NCBI GenBank assembly: GCA_009797885.1
Contig: WNKP01000001.1
Span: 1-64,000, forward strand
Origin: Flavobacteriaceae bacterium GF1
GTDB lineage: Bacteria; Bacteroidota; Bacteroidia; Flavobacteriales; Flavobacteriaceae
DNA length: 64,000 nucleotides
Direction: 5' to 3'
The position numbers and the translations under genes were made by a program. Positions 38,624 to 47,151 of the stretch are shown here, one piece after another. The notes under the pieces were generated by a model that made no database searches, had not been told where the DNA came from, and worked only from the letters and a program-made list of their open reading frames with translations. The number at the start of each line of letters is the position of its first letter. The stretch's first letter is position 1.

Positions 38624-38713
38624 TTTTTAAATTGAATGATAATTCATTCCTATTCCTACGTATCAGCCCGAGCTAATTGAAGGGAATGGTAACCTGGAAA
38701 TGGCTATGACTCC

Positions 38714-41137
38714 TTACAGCTCCACTTCCCCCATCTTCTGGATACTTCTGGATGAGGCACCAACCTTAATTTTATAGACCCCTTTTTCCAAAGCCCAACC
38801 ATTGCCATCCTCATCCCAATACCGTAACTCTTTGACCGGAATTTTTAGGAACAGACTATCTGTTGCACCTGGCTCAAGACTTTCGGTTTTGGCAAAGGCC
38901 TTCAATTCCTGATTTGGTCGGTCAATAGTGGAATTCAGTTTTTCGGTATACACTTGCACCACTTCTTTCCCAGGTAATTGGCCAACGTTCGTAACGGTCA
39001 TGGCCACATTAATGGTATCGTTTTGTGTATTCAATTCCATCTCCCCATACTCAAAACGGGTATAACTCAACCCGTATCCAAAAGGATAGGAAACTTCTTT
39101 GTTTTTGGTATCAAAATGGCGATATCCTACATATACCCCTTCGTCATAATGGGTGTAATCCTCGTCCCGTACTTTTTCTGCCTCAGGTTTTTCTTTTGGA
39201 GGGGATATCAGACTTCCTATCATACCCGTAATTGTCATGTGTTTTGGGTTTTTGGGGAAATTGGCATGGGAAGCATGGTCTCCTAAGTTTACCGGAAATG
39301 TCATAGGCAATTTGGCACTTGGATTTACATGACCGATTAAAATATCGGCAACGGAGTTGCCCCCTTCCTGTCCTCCTTGCCAAGCCAAAAGGATGGCATC
39401 CGGCTTTTCTTTCCAGGAAGCCGTTTCAATAACACCACCTATATTTAAGACGACGATCAATTTTTTTCCTACGGCATGAAAAGCCTCACTTGTCGCCGTA
39501 ATCATTTGCTGTTCCACATCGGTCAATAAAAAATCATCGACCTCCACACGATCGCCCCCTTCTCCGGCGTTCCTTCCCAAGGTCAAAATCCCGACATCCG
39601 TACTGGAAACAATAGCTTCCAATTGTTGGGCCGTGTACTGGATTTCCGGTGGTGAAAAAGGGTTCATCATTGCATCAAAGCCCTCCGGTGGTACAAAAGC
39701 TTCCGCATTGGCCGCTTTATGGTCCTCGTATATGCTTTTGGCCTCCTCATTGATTTTGAACCCTACATTGGAAAGCCCCTCTTCCAAGGACACGGTGTAG
39801 GCTTCGTTGACATCCCCCGAACCGGTGCCTCCGGCAATAAACCCATAAGAAGTGGCGCCCAATAGGGCAACATTCTCAATATCACGTAGGGGAAGCACAT
39901 CTTCATTTTTCAACAGGACCATGCCTTCAGCAGCGGATTTCCTGGTAATCTTAGCATGTGCCTCCAAATCCGGATCATTCCCAAAATCGGAGTTCTCGAG
40001 CTTTTTTGTTTTAAAAATCAACGTAAGGATGCGACTAGCGGCCCGATCAATATCCGCTTCCAATAACTCCCCATTTTCCGCAGCTTCCGTTAAGGCCTTC
40101 CATTGTCTTTTGGTTCCCGGTTCCAACAGATCATTCCCGGCCTTGATCTGTTCCGGCGCATTCCTACCGCCAAACCAATCGGTCATGACCAGGCCTTCAA
40201 AACCCCAATCGTCCCGTAGAATGTCCGTCAATAAATATTTACTCTCAGAAGTGTAGGTTCCATTTACCTTGTTATAGGAGGACATAATGGTCCATGGCTG
40301 GGATTTTTCCACAATATGTTCAAATCCCTTTAGATAGATTTCGCGCATGGCGCGTTCAGAAACGATCGCATCATTTACAAAACGCTCCGTTTCCTGATTG
40401 TTGGCCACAAAATGTTTTACAGAAGTACCGACACCATTGGACTCAATACCATTGATAATGGCCGCCCCCATATATCCGGACAATAGAGGGTCTTCCGAAA
40501 AATATTCAAAATTCCGTCCGCAGAGTGGATGCCTATGGATATTGGCGCCGGGACCTAAAATCACGTCTATTCCGTATTCCAGGGCTTCGTTGCCCATGGC
40601 GGTACCCACATCATGCACCAATGCTTCATTCCAGGTAGATGCCAAAAGGGTGGCAATGGGAAAAGCCGTACAATAGTATGTTCGGTCCTCTCCCTCGCGG
40701 GTCGGTAAAATACGCAATCCCGCAGGACCATCCGAAAGGTAAACCGTAGGTATTCCCAATCGTGGTGTTGGAACAATGGTTCCCACTGCCCCGGGAATTC
40801 CCTCACCTGGCTCTGTTTGCCCCATGGCAGAGGCAATACCCGATCCCTTTAACAGATGTATTTTCTCCTCCAGGGTCATTTGCGAAAGGACATCGGACAC
40901 CCTTGCTTCAATGGGTTGGCGGTCATCTTCATATACATCCAATTTGCCATTCCCATTTCGGTCCAAAAAAGTATAGCCGTCCACGGTTATTTCCGATACA
41001 TCCTTGTTTTCAACATAATCCCCTTCAAAATCAAAAAAGGTGGATTTTAGATAGCGAAATCCCAAAAATCCGGCCAATACCAAAAGAAGGACCAGCCCTA
41101 CCAAAATTTTTAATGCAAGAAACAGTTTTTTTTTCAT
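38714..41137 (-). CDS. glycoside hydrolase family 3 enzyme with membrane anchor
   Basis: Starts at the ATG at 41137 (KKKLFLALKILVGLVLLLVLAG is an N-terminal transmembrane/signal anchor). Residues about 50-75 hold DRNGNGKLDVYED, an EF-hand-like calcium loop. The GH3 N-domain has LSDGPAGLR, ILGPGANIHRHPLCGRNFEY, SVKHFVANNQETER and the nucleophile Asp320 in LVMTDWFGG; the C-domain has VLLGA-like and GRNAGEGGDR. A fibronectin-like C-terminal domain (GKEVVQVYTEKLN) follows. Typical activity is beta-glucosidase or similar exo-cleavage of oligosaccharides. The gene diverges from a Nudix-type regulator at 41219. Confidence 0.9.
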   Translation of the reverse strand: MKKKLFLALKILVGLVLLLVLAGFLGFRYLKSTFFDFEGDYVENKDVSEITVDGYTFLDRNGNGKLDVYEDDRQPIEARVSDVLSQMTLEEKIHLLKGSGIASAMGQTEPGEGIPGAVGTIVPTPRLGIPTVYLSDGPAGLRILPTREGEDRTYYCTAFPIATLLASTWNEALVHDVGTAMGNEALEYGIDVILGPGANIHRHPLCGRNFEYFSEDPLLSGYMGAAIINGIESNGVGTSVKHFVANNQETERFVNDAIVSERAMREIYLKGFEHIVEKSQPWTIMSSYNKVNGTYTSESKYLLTDILRDDWGFEGLVMTDWFGGRNAPEQIKAGNDLLEPGTKRQWKALTEAAENGELLEADIDRAASRILTLIFKTKKLENSDFGNDPDLEAHAKITRKSAAEGMVLLKNEDVLPLRDIENVALLGATSYGFIAGGTGSGDVNEAYTVSLEEGLSNVGFKINEEAKSIYEDHKAANAEAFVPPEGFDAMMNPFSPPEIQYTAQQLEAIVSSTDVGILTLGRNAGEGGDRVEVDDFLLTDVEQQMITATSEAFHAVGKKLIVVLNIGGVIETASWKEKPDAILLAWQGGQEGGNSVADILIGHVNPSAKLPMTFPVNLGDHASHANFPKNPKHMTITGMIGSLISPPKEKPEAEKVRDEDYTHYDEGVYVGYRHFDTKNKEVSYPFGYGLSYTRFEYGEMELNTQNDTINVAMTVTNVGQLPGKEVVQVYTEKLNSTIDRPNQELKAFAKTESLEPGATDSLFLKIPVKELRYWDEDGNGWALEKGVYKIKVGASSRSIQKMGEVEL

Positions 41138-41154
41138 GGTTATACAATTGTGAC

Positions 41155-41213
41155 TATTTGTCACAAATATAGTTATTTATTTTGTGGCACAACGTCACAA
41201 AATAGTATTTTTG
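41155..41213. promoter_or_regulatory. palindromic operators and divergent promoters, GH3/Nudix regulator
   Basis: In 81 bp between the two start codons: a perfect 15-bp palindrome TATTTGTcACAAATA (41155-41169); arms TATTTTGTG and CACAAAATA at 41178-41186 and 41196-41204; and TTGTGgCACAA at 41182-41192. Leftward TATATTTG (41171-41164) has TTG at 41192-41190 with an 18-bp spacer; rightward TATTTTTG (41206-41213) has TTG at 41182-41184 with 21 bp. Both promoters overlap the palindromes, so a repressor bound there would block both. Confidence 0.75.
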
Positions 41214-41218
41214 TGTTC

Positions 41219-41935
41219 ATGGAAATAGAAAAAATACTGGAAGAGGGTGCAGCGCATTTCTTGCCCAATCTGTCGATAGATTTGGTAATCATTGGCTATA
41301 AACAAGGAAAACTCCAATGCCTGTTACTGAAATTCGAAAAAAAATGGGTATTGCCGGGGGGATACGTCAAAAAGGAAGAATCCGTGGATGAAGCGGTGGT
41401 CCGAATCCTCAAGGAACGAACAGGATTGGAAGAACCACATTTTAAGTTCCTAGCGGTCTTTGGTGATGCCAATAGAAGGTTTTCCGAAGAGTTCAAACAG
41501 TATTTCAAAAAATATAATCTGCCCTGGAAAGACGATTATTTCATCAATAACCGTTTTGTGACCTTGGCCCACTACTCCCTTGTTGACATTGACAACACCC
41601 ATCCTACCGCTTCGGGTTTTGACGAGGCCGTAGCATGGTTCCCTTTTGAGGAACTGCCGGAATTATGGCTGGACCATAGAGACATTGTAAACACGGCCCG
41701 GAATCGCTTGAAAACGGACATCAAAAGAGAGCAATTGTCCTATAATCTGTTGCCCGACCCCTTTACCATGCCCGAGCTACACCGCTTGCACCAAACCATT
41801 TTGGACGAACATTTGGACCGGAGTCGATTTCAGAAAAAAATGCTGGCCACCGGACTTTTTGAACGCCTTCCCAAACTTAAAAAGGAAACACCGGGCAGCA
41901 ATCCGTACCAGTATCGACTGAAACAGAACATTTGA
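41219..41935 (+). CDS. Nudix-type transcriptional regulator (NrtR/AraR-like)
   Basis: A 238-residue protein starting at the ATG at 41219, which leaves only about five bases after the -7 box, so the message is nearly leaderless. Residues 1-140 are a Nudix fold; the box starting at Gly48 has Ile63 and Arg67 where two of the four catalytic acidic residues should be, so hydrolysis is unlikely. The C-terminal part (about 150-225) fits a winged helix as in NrtR and the Nudix-type AraR of Bacteroides, with TMPELHRLHQTILDEHLD and SRFQKKMLATGLFERL. It probably senses a sugar or nucleotide derivative and represses the divergent GH3 gene and itself. Confidence 0.8.
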   Translation: MEIEKILEEGAAHFLPNLSIDLVIIGYKQGKLQCLLLKFEKKWVLPGGYVKKEESVDEAVVRILKERTGLEEPHFKFLAVFGDANRRFSEEFKQYFKKYNLPWKDDYFINNRFVTLAHYSLVDIDNTHPTASGFDEAVAWFPFEELPELWLDHRDIVNTARNRLKTDIKREQLSYNLLPDPFTMPELHRLHQTILDEHLDRSRFQKKMLATGLFERLPKLKKETPGSNPYQYRLKQNI

Positions 41936-41971
41936 TGGTCCCCAACTTGATAAAATACTGAGGTTAGTTAG

Positions 41972-41979
41972 TACATTTG
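41972..41979 (+). promoter_or_regulatory. -7 element upstream of the ankyrin/PD40 gene
   Basis: TACATTTG is a perfect TAnnTTTG; TTG at 41947-41949 lies 22 bp upstream of it, slightly long. The start codon at 42043 would leave a leader of about 55 bases. Confidence 0.45.
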
Positions 41980-42042
41980 GGGTTATGGGATAAAAAAGTT
42001 TTACCCCTAATTGACGTCAAGAATTGCGCTAAAACCCAAAAG

Positions 42043-43449
42043 ATGGTCCCATTATATTGCCCCAAGCTTAGAAGCCCGGTCATTCCCATAGTGTACTTTT
42101 TACTGTTAAGCCTAACCGTAAATGCCCAAAGCATTTACAGAACCGCTTGTCAGGGCAATATTGCCCGACTGGACAGTATGCTTTTAAAAACGGATATCAA
42201 CACCCAGGACAATCGAGGCCGGTCGTTATTGCACTGGGCCGTAGCCTGTAACAAACAAGATGTTTTTGAACAGTTGATTGCCAAAGGAATTGCTTTCAAT
42301 TTAGAGGACAACGAAGGTGCCACGCCGCTATATATGGCCGTTCGATTTCAACATATGGACTTTTTCGATGCCCTGGCAGGAAGGCTTACCAATGTTGACT
42401 GGCAAAAACGTTACGGCGCTGCCTTGCTGGAAAAAGCCATTTTGAACCGTGACCTCACTTTTGTACGGAAACTGGTAGAAAATGGTGTCCCCATTGACAG
42501 TAAGAACAAGAAGGGCAGCACCCCTTTGGAAATCGCATTACGTACCGAAACTTCTGAAATAGCGGATTGGTTGGTCGCAAATGGTGCCGATAGGACCTTG
42601 GTACGCAGTTTTAAACCAAAAGGAGACTATATGGGACAAGAAGCACCTGGAAAGGAAGCCAAGGTATTTGCCCCCAACTTTATCTCTACGGAAGAATATG
42701 AGTTCGGTTCCGTATTTAATGCTGAAGCAAACGAATTCTATTATGGCGTTGACCTTGGTGGCCGAAATGTAATTCGGTTTTCAAAAAGGGAACAAAATGA
42801 GTGGACCCCACCGAGAACCATTCTTTCCCATGGGCAATACGGTTATAACGACCCTTTTTTATCCCCCGATGGGAACCGACTGTATTTTATATCCAACCAG
42901 GCCCTGGACGGCCAAGGGGAACCGAAGGACATCGATATCTGGTATGTGGAACGTAAAGGAGAGGGTTGGTCGGAACCTATAAATGCGGGCCCAAATATCA
43001 ATTCCGAAAGTGAGGAGTATTATATCTCCTTTACCAAAGAGGGTACCATGTATTTTGCCTCCGATAAGAACCAATCACATCACGATATTTACTATTCCAA
43101 ATTTGTGGATGGGAAATTTCAAGAAGCTGTGAAATTGGGCAATGCCATTAATACCAACGCCTATGAGGCCGATGTATTTGTGGATCCCAATGAAGCCTAT
43201 TTGATTTTTTGTGCCCAACGACCTGACGGACTGGGGAGGGGGGACCTCTACATCAGCTTTAAAAAGGCAGATGGTTCCTGGTCACCATCGGTCAATATGG
43301 GGGATACCGTGAATACCGAACATCATGAACTCTGCCCTTTTGTGACCAAAGACGGCAAGTACCTCTTTTTTACGAGTCAACAGGATATTTACTGGGTGGG
43401 CACCGAAATTATTGGTACTCTCAAAGCAAAAAGCACGGCTATGGATTAG
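42043..43449 (+). CDS. secreted ankyrin-repeat/PD40 propeller fusion
   Basis: The ATG at 42043 begins a signal-like segment (SPVIPIVYFLLLSLTVNAQ). Residues about 30-200 are ankyrin repeats (RGRSLLHWAVACNKQDVFEQ, EGATPLYMAVRFQHMDFFDA, KGSTPLEIALRTETSEIADW). From about residue 220 a TolB-like PD40 propeller follows, with NDPFLSPDGNRLYFISNQAL, EEYYISFTKEGTMYFASDKN and HELCPFVTKDGKYLFFTSQQ. Ankyrin plus PD40 in one secreted chain is unusual. The N-terminal frame extends to 41977 without an ATG. It might be a surface binding or signalling protein; function unknown. Confidence 0.7.
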   Translation: MVPLYCPKLRSPVIPIVYFLLLSLTVNAQSIYRTACQGNIARLDSMLLKTDINTQDNRGRSLLHWAVACNKQDVFEQLIAKGIAFNLEDNEGATPLYMAVRFQHMDFFDALAGRLTNVDWQKRYGAALLEKAILNRDLTFVRKLVENGVPIDSKNKKGSTPLEIALRTETSEIADWLVANGADRTLVRSFKPKGDYMGQEAPGKEAKVFAPNFISTEEYEFGSVFNAEANEFYYGVDLGGRNVIRFSKREQNEWTPPRTILSHGQYGYNDPFLSPDGNRLYFISNQALDGQGEPKDIDIWYVERKGEGWSEPINAGPNINSESEEYYISFTKEGTMYFASDKNQSHHDIYYSKFVDGKFQEAVKLGNAINTNAYEADVFVDPNEAYLIFCAQRPDGLGRGDLYISFKKADGSWSPSVNMGDTVNTEHHELCPFVTKDGKYLFFTSQQDIYWVGTEIIGTLKAKSTAMD

Positions 43450-43761
43450 TTTTGGTCATTTTCCTAAAACTTGTCGGTTTGAGTTCTCCAAGAAAAGGCA
43501 TTGGGAATCGGATTTTGATGACACTGCCAAAAGTCTCCATTGTTTCATGCTAAAAGTCATAGAATGGAAAAATGGGTCGTACTACCTTAGGCCCTAATTT
43601 TATGGGAAGTCCTTATATATTATGGTTTTAAGTGATTGGTCGATGTTGTTGCAACCGCAGTTTTGCTCGTACCAAATGGCTTCTGCTCCCTTAAAAGGTC
43701 CATGTACGGTACAATCCATATTATGGGTTATTTGAAGACTAAACCTGAGCAAATAGATAAA
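43450..43761. other. 312-bp stretch without a gene
   Basis: No gene, hairpin terminator or promoter could be supported. The reading frame of the next gene is open upstream of its ATG through part of this stretch (to 43636), but it looks non-coding there, with no signal peptide and unlike codon use. Confidence 0.4.
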
Positions 43762-44943
43762 ATGACAAAAAAATTACTACTTCTCCTTTTCACAATAGTA
43801 ATAAGCCTTAATTCCCATTCACAGATTTCCTTTGAAAAAGGATATTACATCGACAATGCCAATCAAAAAAAGAATTGTCTGATCAAAAATGTCGATTGGA
43901 AAAATAATCCAACTGAATTTGTATACAAACTATCGGAAAATGATGAACCACAAAAAGCGACCATAAAGGACGTTAAAGAATTTGGTATTGACCACACTTC
44001 AAAATACATCAGAAGTTCCGTACATATAGACCGGTCCAGTGACTATAATATCGATGTAATAGACACGTATAGAAACCCCATATTGGAAGAAGAAGTATTG
44101 TTTTTGAAGGTATTGGTAGAAGGTAAGGCAAATTTATACATGTATGAAGATGGAAATTTGAGAAGGTTCTTTTACAATAAGGATGATACCCCTATTGAGC
44201 AGTTAACTTATAAACTGTACAAAAAAAGTAATGATAGAATTGGCAAGAACCAAAGATTTAAACAGCAACTTTTAAATGGCTTACAGTGCCCGACCTTTAC
44301 CATCAGGAAAGTTGAAAATTTGGAGTACAAAAAAAATGATCTGATCGGTTTCTTTATTGATTATAATACATGCAATGATTTGGATTACATAAATTATGAA
44401 GAAAAACAAAAAAAGGATTTATTCAATTTAACTCTTCGGCCTGGATTTTATAGCGCTACGCTATCCATACAAAATAGCATCCTGACGTCAAGAAATACCG
44501 ATTTTGACAATGAATTTGGATTTAGGTTTGGAATTGAAGCCGAACTTATTTTGCCCTTTAATAGAAACAAATGGTCTTTTCTCATTGAACCTACCTATCA
44601 ATCCTACCAATCCGAAAAGGAAGGTGCTGAAGTTGATTATAAATCAGTTGAGTTACCCGTAGGAGTACGGCACTACTTTTTCCTTAATGATAATTCCAAA
44701 ATTTTTGTCAATGGCTCTTTTGTTTTTGACCTAAGCTTTGATTCTGCCATTGGATTTGACACGAGAAGTGATTTAGAAGTTAGAACAAGGAATAACCTGG
44801 CATTTGGGATAGGCTATAAATTCCATGAAAAATACAGCTTGGAGTTACGGTATCAAACGAACAGGGATGTTTTAAGCAACTATTTTTATTGGAGTTCTGA
44901 GTACCGGTCCATATCGATGATTTTTGGATACTCACTATTTTAA
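43762..44943 (+). CDS. secreted outer-membrane beta-barrel protein
   Basis: The ATG at 43762 starts a signal peptide (MTKKLLLLLFTIVISLNSHSQ). Residues about 22-220 are a soluble N-terminal domain (FEKGYYIDNANQKKNCLIKN, then a beta-rich stretch). Residues about 225-393 show alternating strands (LTLRPGFYSATLSI, FRFGIEAELILPFNRNKWSF, VGVRHYFFLNDNSKIFVNGS, YRSISMIFGYSLF) ending in aromatic SLF, an eight-strand outer-membrane barrel. Base composition is more A/T-rich than its neighbours, with many Lys/Asn codons, suggesting later arrival. Function unknown. Confidence 0.7.
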   Translation: MTKKLLLLLFTIVISLNSHSQISFEKGYYIDNANQKKNCLIKNVDWKNNPTEFVYKLSENDEPQKATIKDVKEFGIDHTSKYIRSSVHIDRSSDYNIDVIDTYRNPILEEEVLFLKVLVEGKANLYMYEDGNLRRFFYNKDDTPIEQLTYKLYKKSNDRIGKNQRFKQQLLNGLQCPTFTIRKVENLEYKKNDLIGFFIDYNTCNDLDYINYEEKQKKDLFNLTLRPGFYSATLSIQNSILTSRNTDFDNEFGFRFGIEAELILPFNRNKWSFLIEPTYQSYQSEKEGAEVDYKSVELPVGVRHYFFLNDNSKIFVNGSFVFDLSFDSAIGFDTRSDLEVRTRNNLAFGIGYKFHEKYSLELRYQTNRDVLSNYFYWSSEYRSISMIFGYSLF

Positions 44944-45086
44944 ATACCCCTTTAGGCCATATCCGTGGGTCATTGCCCGTCCTTTCTTATTCTGAAAAAT
45001 CGGACAAATTAGACCCCCAGGCCGGGAATGTTATTTTTAACCATACTTTCGATTTAGCCCTTCAAGATGACAAATTGCATGAAAAA

Positions 45087-45184
45087 GTCATTTCGAACCG
45101 ACCCTGAGCGGAGTCGAAGGGAACGTGGGAAATCCCTAGCCACCTTTTTTAGATTTCTCAGTCGCAAAACTCCTTCGAAATGAC
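45087..45184. repeat. dispersed palindromic repeat, copy 1
   Basis: A 98-bp element bounded by GTCATTTCGAA and its inverted TTCGAAATGAC, with an inner inverted pair (GTGGGAAATC / GATTTCTC). It shares its first 34 bp exactly with copy 2 at 45200. The bounded palindrome can fold into a long hairpin in RNA or DNA. Confidence 0.85.
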
Positions 45185-45199
45185 CATCGGAATCAAACA

Positions 45200-45303
45200 G
45201 TCATTTCGAACCGACCCTGAGCGGAGTCGAAGGAGGCGTGGGAAATCTATATTTGGGTGAAGGGATTTCTCAATCGGCGCTTCGCACCTCATTTCGAAAT
45301 GAC
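45200..45303. repeat. dispersed palindromic repeat, copy 2
   Basis: A 104-bp sister of copy 1 with the same terminal inverted repeats and CTGAGCGGAGTCGAAGG core; the middle has diverged. The two copies form a pair in direct orientation 15 bp apart. The 44944-45437 stretch otherwise shows no gene. Confidence 0.85.
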
Positions 45304-45437
45304 AATCTCCACTTCCAAAGCTATCTAATACTGTCATACTGAATTGATCAAAACGGGGAATTCCACCTTTATCCTATCAAAAGTGTAACATTTCCAAACA
45401 ACTTTGCTCCTTTCAACAGTTCCTGAACTGTTGACCA

Positions 45438-46478
45438 ATGGGAAAATTACTCTGCCTTGGCTGGTTGCTGTCCTCGTTTTTCGTCTGTGGACAAGCTCAA
45501 AACCACCTCATTGACTTTGAATTTGAAGGGGTCACCCTCAATGGTGTGTTGACCTCACTTAAAAACGCAACGCCCAAAGGCCTAGTGTTGATTGTTCATG
45601 GCTCAGGTAGGACCAACGCCGTGGCACAAGATTGGTATGCCGATGTACGGGAAGCCATCTCCAAAGCAGGCTATGCGACCTTTATGTATGATAAACAAGG
45701 CTGTGGTCAAAGTGGCGGCACTTTTGATTACAACCAACCTGTCCAAAACAGTGCCCAAGAGGTCATTGCTGCCATAAGGGCCCTAAAAACAAAACAAATA
45801 CCTGGCTCACAAACTATTGGGTTATGGGGCATTAGTCGTGCGGGTTGGATCAACCCATTGGTCATCAGTCAGTACCCCGACATTGCTTTTTGGATATCGG
45901 TTTCCGGGGTCTATACCCGTGAGAACTTTAACTATTTGTTGGAGCAAAATCTATTGCTCAATGGGCTGTCCAAAGATTCCGTTGCCCTTCTGGTGCACGA
46001 ATGGGCCGAGGGCAATCGCATTGCCCACGCTGGTGGTTCCTTTGAAGCGGCCCAAGCTGCTACCCAAAATTTACGGCAAAATGCTTTCTTTAATCGGTTC
46101 ATCAACGGTAATGAAATCACTAAGGAAGGGTATGAAACCTTTCAAAAAGGCTTTATGAAAGAAGAATTTGATAAAGCTACCGGTCAACAGATCCATGTTC
46201 CCAATTTCAAGAATGTGCTTTCCAATAGCAATTGCCCAGTATTGGCCCTCTTTGGCGAAAAGGACAAAAATGTGGATTGGCAAAAAACCAAAGCCCTGTA
46301 CGAAGATACGATGGGCAAACACCATCAACTGACCATCAAAACCTTTCCCGATGCCAACCATAATCTATTCCAATGTCAAACCGGAGGATTTTTCGAATTT
46401 CAGGATAACGATTTGCCCTATATACGCCCAGAAGGCTTTTTGGAAACGCTGACGGATTGGTTGAGGACACTGGAATAA
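45438..46478 (+). CDS. secreted alpha/beta hydrolase
   Basis: A 346-residue protein: signal peptide (residues 1-21, ending CGQAQ), then an alpha/beta hydrolase with VLIVHGSGRTN (oxyanion region), the nucleophile elbow GISRAG (Ser133), the acid in GEKDKNVDW and His in PDANHNLF. An inserted helical lid is at about 190-245. The family includes bile-acid or xenobiotic-type esterases/peptidases; substrate unknown. No operon partner is obvious. Confidence 0.8.
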   Translation: MGKLLCLGWLLSSFFVCGQAQNHLIDFEFEGVTLNGVLTSLKNATPKGLVLIVHGSGRTNAVAQDWYADVREAISKAGYATFMYDKQGCGQSGGTFDYNQPVQNSAQEVIAAIRALKTKQIPGSQTIGLWGISRAGWINPLVISQYPDIAFWISVSGVYTRENFNYLLEQNLLLNGLSKDSVALLVHEWAEGNRIAHAGGSFEAAQAATQNLRQNAFFNRFINGNEITKEGYETFQKGFMKEEFDKATGQQIHVPNFKNVLSNSNCPVLALFGEKDKNVDWQKTKALYEDTMGKHHQLTIKTFPDANHNLFQCQTGGFFEFQDNDLPYIRPEGFLETLTDWLRTLE

Positions 46479-46595
46479 AGCACAACCCATTTTGAGCCTA
46501 GGTGGGAAATCCACGCTATAAGGAACCCGGTTTCCCTGGGCCTACCCTATTCCATTTCCTTCATTATTTTCGCAAACACGTTTAACACCCACAAC

Positions 46596-47030
46596 ATGTC
46601 CCTTACTCCAGATTTTAGTATCATCCCCGCCAAAGCATCCGAAGTAAAATCCATAGTCGATGGCATCAACACCTATAACCTAAGTAAAGTGCCGGCCTTG
46701 GCAGCTGTTTGGACCCCTTTGGAATTTGTGGCTAAAAATAGGAATGGTAACCTTCTTGGTGGCGTCTTGTCCGGAATAGGCTATTGGAATGGACTTGAAA
46801 TCAAATTGCTATGGGTTGAAGAGGCCTACCGTAACCAAGGTTTGGGGACCACACTGCTAAAACATACCGAGAAAGTCGCCAGGCTAAAGGGAGCCGTAAT
46901 TTCCATGTTGGATACTTTTGATTTTCAGGCCAAAGGTTTCTATTTGAAGCATGGTTATGAACCTGTTGGTGAAATTAAGGATTTTCCAAAAGGGCATAAC
47001 CGAATTTATTTTTCAAAACGATTGGATTGA
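46596..47030 (+). CDS. GNAT family N-acetyltransferase
   Basis: A 144-residue GNAT. The acetyl-CoA loop EAYRNQGLGTTLLKH (R/Q-x-x-G-x-G/A) near residue 80, the core beta strands LLGGVLSGIGYWNGLEIKL and the C-terminal KGFYLKHGYEPVGEIKDF are diagnostic. Acceptor substrate unknown; likely a small cytoplasmic acetyltransferase. Confidence 0.8.
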   Translation: MSLTPDFSIIPAKASEVKSIVDGINTYNLSKVPALAAVWTPLEFVAKNRNGNLLGGVLSGIGYWNGLEIKLLWVEEAYRNQGLGTTLLKHTEKVARLKGAVISMLDTFDFQAKGFYLKHGYEPVGEIKDFPKGHNRIYFSKRLD

Positions 47031-47151
47031 TCACACAAAGGAGTCTGAGCAATTCTGAGGGGAATAAAAAATCTACTGGAACCCACTATTTCCAACTTTT
47101 TTTCAATAGAAATCCTTCATTTAACGTTATAGTTCCAAAAGGGATACGGTA

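Noticed and set aside
38636-38651. Palindrome GAATGATAATTCATTC between MFS and GH3 genes
   Set aside because: A 6-bp A/T-rich stem without a T-run; too weak for a terminator call.
43636-43761. Longer N-terminus for the barrel protein gene
   Set aside because: The upstream open frame has no signal peptide; the ATG at 43762 starts a textbook one.
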